Below are positions 41,255 through 46,683 of a DNA stretch of 46,683 bases, piece by piece. The stretch is from an uncultured Opitutaceae bacterium (GTDB taxonomy: Bacteria; Verrucomicrobiota; Verrucomicrobiia; Opitutales; Opitutaceae). Below the pieces are notes generated by a model that was given only the letters and a program-made list of their open reading frames with translations, did no database searches and had not been told where the DNA came from. Made by a program: the position numbers and the translations under genes. Where the stretch lies: NCBI GenBank assembly GCA_937902925.1, contig CALFNN010000016.1, positions 1 through 46,683 of the forward strand. The letters run 5' to 3'. How positions within the stretch are numbered: position 1 is the stretch's first letter; every line of letters begins with the position of its first letter.

Positions 41255-44152
41255 ATGGAACGCGACAACCTCCTGCAGAATTTTCTGACGCCGTCGTTCG
41301 TGCTGCTGCTCGTCGGCATCGCCGGGATGTTCGCCCCGCGGGCGCCGTTGCAATCGCCGCGACCGACGGACAGCCGGGCGTGGCCCGTGGCGGAGCAGCG
41401 CGTCGAGGCGCGACTGTGGCAGGATCCGTTCGCGAGCATTTGCGTGCCGGACAATATCGACAAATTTACGAAGGCCGGGGTCTTCGTCGCGCCGCGCGAA
41501 CCCGGGGAGCGGGCGTTGTTGTTGAGCGTGGTGGTCGAGGGCGGCAGCTATGCGGAGGACATCGAGTCGCGCCTGCGCACCCGCTATGCCGTGGTGACGG
41601 CGTTGCAACGCGCCGGCTATGTGGCGGCCGATGCCGAGCGGATCGGGCTGGCGCTGCTGGCGCGCCGCACCTCTCGGACGACCGCGAAGGACGTCATCGT
41701 GGCCCATGAGTCGTTCAATGGCGGGCCCGCGACACCCTATCGGACGGTGGTGGTCCTGTGGCTGGTTGATCGCGATTTTTCCGAAGCCGACGATGTGCGG
41801 GCGCTGCCCGACGAGCTGGGCTGGACGAAAAACCTGAAGCTGGAGCACAAGGTGATCGGTCCGCGCTCCTCGGACGGCCTGGAAAAATTTTGCCGGCAGG
41901 GTGCCGCTGCGCCCGGCGGCCGGGCGCAGCCCGAATGGTTTTCCCCCTGGGCGACGGCGAGCGCGCGAAGATTGCTGCAGGATATCGGGCCGACCAGGGG
42001 CACGCGCGCGCTCGGATTGCAGCGCTGCATCGCGACCGACGACCGGCTGGCCCAGGCGACGGTGGAGGAATTGCGGGCCCGGTTGGGCGAACGACGGGCG
42101 GGGGGCCTCGGGGTGGTGCTGCTGGCGGAGTCGGACACCTACTACGGTCGAGCGCTGCCGGAGGAGTTCGAAGGCGCGCTCGCCCGCAGCTTCGGGCGCG
42201 CTGGCGGACGATTGAAGATTCTTCAGGCGACCTATCTTCGCGGAGTGGACGGCGAGACCGGCGACGGCGCCAGCGCGGCGGCCAAGCCCGCCGGCGGTGC
42301 CGCCAGACCGGCGGGGAGCGGCGAGGGCGAGGTGGCCCACGGTCCGCGACAACTCGACTATGTCCGCCGCCTGGCGCGCGAAGTGGCGGCGTGGATGGCG
42401 CAACAGGGCGTGAGCGACGTGGCGGTCGGCGTGCTGGGCAGCGATGTCTACGACAAACTCGTGCTGCTCGATGCGCTGCGCGCGGAGCTGCCGGATGCGA
42501 CCTATTTCACCACCGATCTCGACGCGCGGCTGGCCGAGCCGGACAACGTGCGGCGGACGCAGGGCCTCCTGGTGTTTTCGAGTTACGGGCTGAAGCCGCT
42601 CGAGTTATCCGGCAGGACGAACGAGAAAAAGCAGGCTCCATTCCGGGACAATTACCAAAGCGCGACCCACGCGGCGACGCTCGCCGCCCTGGGGAGCGTG
42701 ACCATCGACGAAATCGCGCGGGCCGGGGCCGTCGGCAAATACGTCATCGGCTGCGGCACGATCCAGCCGCTCGAGCCACTCCAGGCCGGCGCGCTGCGGC
42801 GGTGGATGGTAGGCTGGCTGGGATTGACCCTGTTGCTCCTGGTGATCGCCGGCTGGCGCCGGCTGAAAAATCCATTGTCGCATCGCGTGTTCCGGCTGGG
42901 CGGCGCGATCCTCGGGATTCTGATGATGGTGGCCGGGATCGGCGCCGTGACGTTCTGGTGGCGGGTCGGAGCATGGATCGGGTTGGGTCTCCTGCTCGTG
43001 CTGATCGTCTGCTGGGACTGGCTTGGGCGCTCGCGGCTAACCGAGTTGGCGGGTCACGCGCTGGCGCAACTCCGGGCGATTTTTGCGTTCGGCGTGCTGT
43101 GGAGCGGGTTTTGCGCCATCGGCATGGCGGGTTGGGGCTGGGACTGGCACGCGAAGGAATCGTTCAGCCTGACGAGTGGAGCGAGTGCGTGGCCGGGCGA
43201 GGTATTGCGAGCGCTCGCGGTGGTGGTGCTGGTTTTCTCCGCCAAGTATTTCGAATTTCGACTCGTCGGATTGCACGACCGGCTGGCGGCCAAATACCAC
43301 CTGCCCGCGCCGGACACGTGTGGGATGCGCACGTGGGTCCGGGCCCTGGGGTGCGCGGGTCAGGACATCGTCGGCTTTTTTGTGCGCGGCGGCGAAGAAC
43401 GCGCCCGGACGCTGGCCGCGCCGCTGGCGGCGGTCTGGCGCCACTACATCGAAAACGGTCGCGAGCAATCGCGCATCGTGCGGATGGCCGGCTACGCCGC
43501 GATGTTCCTCGCGGGCATGGTGTTCGTATTTGCGCTGTTCGGCCTGCCGCATTTTCCCGGGCGGGGTGCGGTGTGGGCGGCGGCGCACTGGGCATTGATG
43601 ATCATCGCGATATTCGGGATGGCGTGCACGGTGGGATTCGTGATCGACGCGTCGCGGCTGTCGGTGGATTTCCTGCAGGGCCTGCGCGACCCGGTGATGG
43701 CCGTTGGCAGCGGCCCCGGCTCATCCCCCGCGACGATGGTCACGATCATGCGGCTGGCCGGGGAGCAGACTCATACGGTCGGACGGCTGGTCTACGTGCC
43801 GGCCGTGGCATGGCTGTTCCTGGTGACGGCACGGTTTTCCTATTTCGACCGCGCGGACTGGCCGTGGTCGTTCAGCCTGCCGCTGCTCATGGTCGGGTGG
43901 ATGCTGGTGATGCGGTCGGTGGTGCTGCGGAACGAGGCCGAGTGCCTGCGGCGCTCCTATCTGGAGGCGTTGAGCTTTGGCGCAATGGCAAATGCGGCCA
44001 CCCCGGAAGAGCGTAGCAAAGCCGCCGAACAGATCGCGAGCTTCGCGGCCGGGGCATTCGCGCCGTTGAGCCGGCAGCCGATCGTCGGGGCGGTGTTGAT
44101 CCCGTTTGGCGGGGCGGGGGCGCTGGAGTTGCTGCAGCGCTTCGCGTTTTGA
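41255..44152 (+). CDS. Receptor-like membrane protein with type-1 periplasmic-binding-like domain
   Basis: This 965-residue protein is not a named family to me. A membrane helix lies at residues 12-28 (TPSFVLLLVGIAGMF). A large region of nearly 490 residues outside the membrane follows. It includes LGVVLLAESDTYYGRALPEE (near residue 285), like LivJ-type type-1 periplasmic-binding proteins, and GVLGSDVYDKLVLLDALRAE (near 392) with TYFTTDLDARLAEPDN. After residue 510 come about 9 or 10 membrane helices, the first being WLGLTLLLLVIAGW. The C-terminal cytoplasmic tail of 60 residues contains PEERSKAAEQIASFAAGAFA. No kinase, cyclase or GGDEF domain is present. The architecture suggests a ligand-sensing membrane protein; no partner gene is obvious. 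It converges on corA 16 bp away. Confidence 0.7.
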   Translation: MERDNLLQNFLTPSFVLLLVGIAGMFAPRAPLQSPRPTDSRAWPVAEQRVEARLWQDPFASICVPDNIDKFTKAGVFVAPREPGERALLLSVVVEGGSYAEDIESRLRTRYAVVTALQRAGYVAADAERIGLALLARRTSRTTAKDVIVAHESFNGGPATPYRTVVVLWLVDRDFSEADDVRALPDELGWTKNLKLEHKVIGPRSSDGLEKFCRQGAAAPGGRAQPEWFSPWATASARRLLQDIGPTRGTRALGLQRCIATDDRLAQATVEELRARLGERRAGGLGVVLLAESDTYYGRALPEEFEGALARSFGRAGGRLKILQATYLRGVDGETGDGASAAAKPAGGAARPAGSGEGEVAHGPRQLDYVRRLAREVAAWMAQQGVSDVAVGVLGSDVYDKLVLLDALRAELPDATYFTTDLDARLAEPDNVRRTQGLLVFSSYGLKPLELSGRTNEKKQAPFRDNYQSATHAATLAALGSVTIDEIARAGAVGKYVIGCGTIQPLEPLQAGALRRWMVGWLGLTLLLLVIAGWRRLKNPLSHRVFRLGGAILGILMMVAGIGAVTFWWRVGAWIGLGLLLVLIVCWDWLGRSRLTELAGHALAQLRAIFAFGVLWSGFCAIGMAGWGWDWHAKESFSLTSGASAWPGEVLRALAVVVLVFSAKYFEFRLVGLHDRLAAKYHLPAPDTCGMRTWVRALGCAGQDIVGFFVRGGEERARTLAAPLAAVWRHYIENGREQSRIVRMAGYAAMFLAGMVFVFALFGLPHFPGRGAVWAAAHWALMIIAIFGMACTVGFVIDASRLSVDFLQGLRDPVMAVGSGPGSSPATMVTIMRLAGEQTHTVGRLVYVPAVAWLFLVTARFSYFDRADWPWSFSLPLLMVGWMLVMRSVVLRNEAECLRRSYLEALSFGAMANAATPEERSKAAEQIASFAAGAFAPLSRQPIVGAVLIPFGGAGALELLQRFAF

Positions 44153-44168
44153 GCGGGGGACGGCGCGC

Positions 44169-45143
44169 TCAGAACCACTTTTTCTTTTTCAGATAGACGA
44201 CCATCGCCAGGGTCGACCCGAGGGTGAGGAGGCAGGCGTAAAGGTAGCCGTGCGGTGAGCGCAGCTCGGGCATGTGGTCGAAGTTCATGCCATACCAGCC
44301 GCCGACCAGAACCGCGGGAAGCGTGACGGCGGTGAGCGCGGTGAGGAACTTGATGCCTTCGTTGGCCTCGAAGGCGGCCTTGTTGAGATAGATATCGAAC
44401 GCCATCATCAGGCGCTCGTGATAACTCGCGGCGGTGTCCTCGAGCCGGGCGAGGTTGTCGCGCAGGTCGCGAAAATAGGGCAGCAGCTGGGCGCGGATCA
44501 ACTTCGAGTCGCCGCGCGCGAGGCGGTCGATCACGTCGCGCTGCGGCCGCACGATCGTGCGCAGGCGGGTGAAATCGCCGCGCACGTGGAGCAGCTCGTT
44601 GACGAGCGTCTGCTGGCCGGAATCGCGGGCGAGGACGTTTTCCTCGAGTTCCTCCAGCTCGGTGCGGAGCTCGTCGAGGACGGGGACGTAGTTGTCGACG
44701 ATCAGATCGACCAGAGAGTGGGCGATACGGTCGGGGCCGCGCGGGCCGGGACCGACGTTCTTCACCATCCGGTCGATGAGCGTGGTGACCGAGCGGAGCG
44801 GCGCCGTGTGAAACGTGACGACGTAATCCTTGCCGAGAAAAAGATCGAGCTCAGTGGTGTTGAACTTTTCGGTGCGCGTGAAATCGACCGCGTGGGTGAC
44901 GATGAAGAGGTAGTCCTCGTAATCCTCGACCTTGGGCAGGGAGTTGGGCTGCACGCAGTCCTCGATCGCGAGCGGGTGAAATTGAAACACGCTCTCGAGG
45001 ACGAACTTGGTTTCCTCGGCGGTGGGGTTGTCGAGGTCGACCCAGAGGAGGAGTCCCTTGTCGGCGCGCACGAGACGGAGCGCCTCGCGCTCGAGATCGG
45101 AGCCCGCGAGCTTGCCGTCGCTGAAGATGAGGGAGCGGATCAT
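44169..45143 (-). CDS. corA: CorA-family divalent cation transporter
   Basis: This 324-residue protein has the CorA layout: a soluble N-domain, a long helix, and two C-terminal membrane helices. The selectivity motif GMN is in GGWYGMNFDHMPE, at the end of the first helix, and the C-terminus is basic (YLKKKKWF). The N-domain contains FQFHPLAIEDCVQPNSLPKV and EDYLFIVTHAVDF, as in TmCorA. The family moves magnesium, cobalt or nickel ions. It starts 21 bp after the PTS IIA gene, so the two form an operon. Efflux versus uptake is not decided by sequence. Confidence 0.93.
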   Translation of the reverse strand: MIRSLIFSDGKLAGSDLEREALRLVRADKGLLLWVDLDNPTAEETKFVLESVFQFHPLAIEDCVQPNSLPKVEDYEDYLFIVTHAVDFTRTEKFNTTELDLFLGKDYVVTFHTAPLRSVTTLIDRMVKNVGPGPRGPDRIAHSLVDLIVDNYVPVLDELRTELEELEENVLARDSGQQTLVNELLHVRGDFTRLRTIVRPQRDVIDRLARGDSKLIRAQLLPYFRDLRDNLARLEDTAASYHERLMMAFDIYLNKAAFEANEGIKFLTALTAVTLPAVLVGGWYGMNFDHMPELRSPHGYLYACLLTLGSTLAMVVYLKKKKWF

Positions 45144-45164
45144 GGGCGTCGGGCCGACGCGTGG

Positions 45165-45635
45165 TCAGAGTCCCAGCCGTGTCTCCACCGCGGCGAGCGC
45201 GGCGATGAAGGCTGCCGGGGTGGGCGCAGTAAGAAAGGCGGTCCGGTCGGCGGGGTCGCGGAGGAGTTTGCAGAGTGCGCTCACGACGGCGAGATAGTCG
45301 CCGGGTTTCGATTTTGGGGTGCCAAGCACGAAGAAGAGCTTCACGATCTCGCCGTTGGCGTCGAACGGGATGCCGGCGTCGCAGCGACCGACGGCCATCA
45401 CGATCTGCTTCACGTGCTCGGTGCGCGCGTGCGGGAGCGCGACGCCGTTGCCGAGGCAGGTGGTGTCGAGCCGATCGCGCGCCAGCAGTTCATCGTAGAA
45501 CCCGGCGAAATTCACCACGTTCGGATGGCCCTCGAGGAGCTGGGCGACATCATGGAGCGCCGTCGTCCGCTTCGAACTTTGCAGATGCAGCGCGACGCGG
45601 GCGGGTTCGAGCAGCGAGGTGATTTTTCCGGCCAT
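45165..45635 (-). CDS. PTS IIA domain protein (PtsN/fructose type)
   Basis: This 156-residue protein is a stand-alone IIA domain of the fructose-mannitol/nitrogen type. The phosphorylatable histidine is H69 in GVALPHART. FFVLGTPKSKPGDYLAVVSA is typical of the family, as is LCKLLRDPA. Stand-alone IIA proteins of this type relay phosphate from HPr-like proteins to regulate transport and metabolism. It precedes corA by 21 bp, so ion uptake could be linked to PTS state. No EI or HPr gene is visible here. The IIA-Ntr versus IIA-Fru assignment is uncertain. Confidence 0.88.
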   Translation of the reverse strand: MAGKITSLLEPARVALHLQSSKRTTALHDVAQLLEGHPNVVNFAGFYDELLARDRLDTTCLGNGVALPHARTEHVKQIVMAVGRCDAGIPFDANGEIVKLFFVLGTPKSKPGDYLAVVSALCKLLRDPADRTAFLTAPTPAAFIAALAAVETRLGL

Positions 45636-45694
45636 GCGTGGTGAGGTGCGGCTCCAGAGAGCGAAGCGCGCGGGAGGTTGGCAAGGGTGGAAAT

Positions 45695-45714
45695 GCCGCG
45701 GAATTTGGCGCGGC
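45695..45714 (-). terminator. Possible terminator after gyrA
   Basis: GCCGCG (45695-45700) and CGCGGC (45709-45714) form a six-bp GC-rich stem with an eight-base loop in the 136-bp gap downstream of gyrA. On the minus strand it is followed by ATTT. The T-run is poor, so this is a weak candidate. Confidence 0.3.
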
Positions 45715-45771
45715 GTTGCGGGAGGCGGAGAGGAAGCGAGCCGTGGGTGGCGCGCGCACGCGCGGCAGCGC

Positions 45772-46683
45772 TCAGCCGGCGGGGGCGGCCGGCGGCTCGC
45801 CGGCGGCCGCCTGTTCCTCGTCGGTCTCGACGATGCGCGCGATGCTCAGGAGCTTGTCGCCCTCGGCGAGCGTGACGAGGCGGACGCCCTTCGCGCCGCG
45901 ACCGGTCTCGCGGATTTCCTTCACGCGGGTGCGGATGCTCTGGCCCTTGGCGGTGAGGAGCATGACCTCGTCGTTTTCCCCGACGCTGAGGGCGCCGGCG
46001 ACATTGACCGAACCGTCCTCCGGGAGGTCGATCGCGATGACGCCGGTGCCGCCGCGGCTGATGAGCCGGTAGTCGTCGAACGGCGTGCGCTTGCCGATGC
46101 CGTCCTCGCGCGCGACCAGCAACTGGGCGGCGGGATCGCAGACGGCGATGGTGTTCACGTGGTCGCCATCGTATTTGAACCGCATGCCGGTCACCCCGAC
46201 CGTGGCGCGGCCCTGATCGCGGAGGCCTTCCTCCTTGAACCGGACGGCCTGGCCCTTGTGGCTGACGAGGATGATCTCGTTTTCGCCGGTGGTGAGCACG
46301 CAGCCGACGAGGGCGTCGCCCGGCTCGAGGTTGATGCCGATGAGGCCGCCTTCGCGGGTCGTGTTCGCGTAGTCGGCGAGATTGGTCTTCTTCGTGATGC
46401 CGTTGCGCGTGGCCATGACAAGGAACTGCGCGGGCGCGAAGTCCTTCACGCAGATCATCGAGGCGATCTTCTCGCCCTCGGCGAGGCGGAGGAACGAGGA
46501 GACGGACTTGCCCTTCGAGGCGCGCGTGCCCTCGGGGATGTCGTAGACCTTCTTCGCATGGCACTGCCCGGTGCTCGTCAGGAAGAGGATGTAATCGTGC
46601 GTGCTCGCCGTGAAGAGATGCTCGACAAAATCCTCCTCGTAGGTCTCGGCGCCGATGACGCCCTTGCCGCCGCGCTTCTGCGA
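45772..46683 (-). CDS. gyrA: DNA gyrase subunit A, C-terminal part (cut by window edge)
   Basis: Only the last 303 residues are in the window, covering most of the beta-pinwheel C-terminal domain that wraps DNA and allows negative supercoiling. The GyrA box QKRGGKG is the first visible motif, distinguishing gyrase from ParC. Further blades show ILFLTSTGQCHAKKVYDIPE, LVMATRNGITKKTNL and EIILVSHKGQAVRFKEEGLR. The C-terminal tail ends with a short acidic then Ala/Pro stretch (ETDEEQAAAGEPPAAPAG). The 5' part of the gene lies beyond the right edge. Confidence 0.96.
   Translation of the reverse strand, partial: SQKRGGKGVIGAETYEEDFVEHLFTASTHDYILFLTSTGQCHAKKVYDIPEGTRASKGKSVSSFLRLAEGEKIASMICVKDFAPAQFLVMATRNGITKKTNLADYANTTREGGLIGINLEPGDALVGCVLTTGENEIILVSHKGQAVRFKEEGLRDQGRATVGVTGMRFKYDGDHVNTIAVCDPAAQLLVAREDGIGKRTPFDDYRLISRGGTGVIAIDLPEDGSVNVAGALSVGENDEVMLLTAKGQSIRTRVKEIRETGRGAKGVRLVTLAEGDKLLSIARIVETDEEQAAAGEPPAAPAG

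Overview
The window looks like a chromosomal segment of a GC-rich verrucomicrobium, probably close to Opitutaceae. This is an inference from very high GC, strong GC3 bias, a fused exosortase/EpsI protein, a verrucomicrobial-style pilin segment, and short interspersed dyads of the type seen in that group. No rRNA, tRNA, CRISPR array, phage or transposase was recognised. Both ends cut through genes: an RNase E/G gene on the left and gyrA on the right.

Region 1 (1-13.2 kb) is an envelope and exopolysaccharide block. On the minus strand a Wzx-type flippase, an O-antigen-ligase-like protein and RodA lie in a row, followed by RNase E/G. On the plus strand, starting 42 bp from the flippase, one family-2 and three family-4 glycosyltransferases run with overlapping ends into an exosortase fused to an EpsI domain. 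RNase Y follows. The linker of the exosortase-EpsI fusion carries a 79-bp inverted pair of palindromes, and the same palindrome recurs once at 22.5 kb.

Region 2 (13.3-24.5 kb) holds queF, a DUF2059 protein, a HisN-like phosphatase and a DEDD exonuclease that diverge from an inverted repeat, and a WecG/TagA glycosyltransferase. Next come a membrane protein with a GspC/GspB-like tail and a lipoprotein carrying a pilin-like helix at the wrong end. A two-gene ABC exporter and an ABC-F ATPase complete the region.

Region 3 (24.5-28.4 kb) starts with a small patch of less GC-rich DNA encoding a 90-residue hypothetical protein and a Sel1-repeat protein. It continues with a minus-strand operon of an MFS transporter, a pyridoxamine-phosphate-oxidase-like protein and a HAD phosphatase.

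Region 4 (28.5-38.5 kb) is dominated by glycolate metabolism. An alanine-glyoxylate-type aminotransferase is followed by glcD, glcE and glcF, and a lactate/glycolate permease lies nearby on the other strand. Together these could import glycolate, oxidise it to glyoxylate and transaminate it to glycine. Between them sits a large two-part membrane protein of unknown function.

Region 5 (38.6-46.7 kb) holds a secreted M3 oligopeptidase, a GNAT acetyltransferase, a 965-residue receptor-like membrane protein of unknown function, CorA, a PTS IIA (PtsN-like) protein and gyrA. Recognisable Shine-Dalgarno sequences are nearly absent upstream of genes throughout. The best candidates for something undescribed are the palindromic element in the exosortase linker, the 965-residue receptor-like protein, and the GspC-like/pilin-like gene pair.
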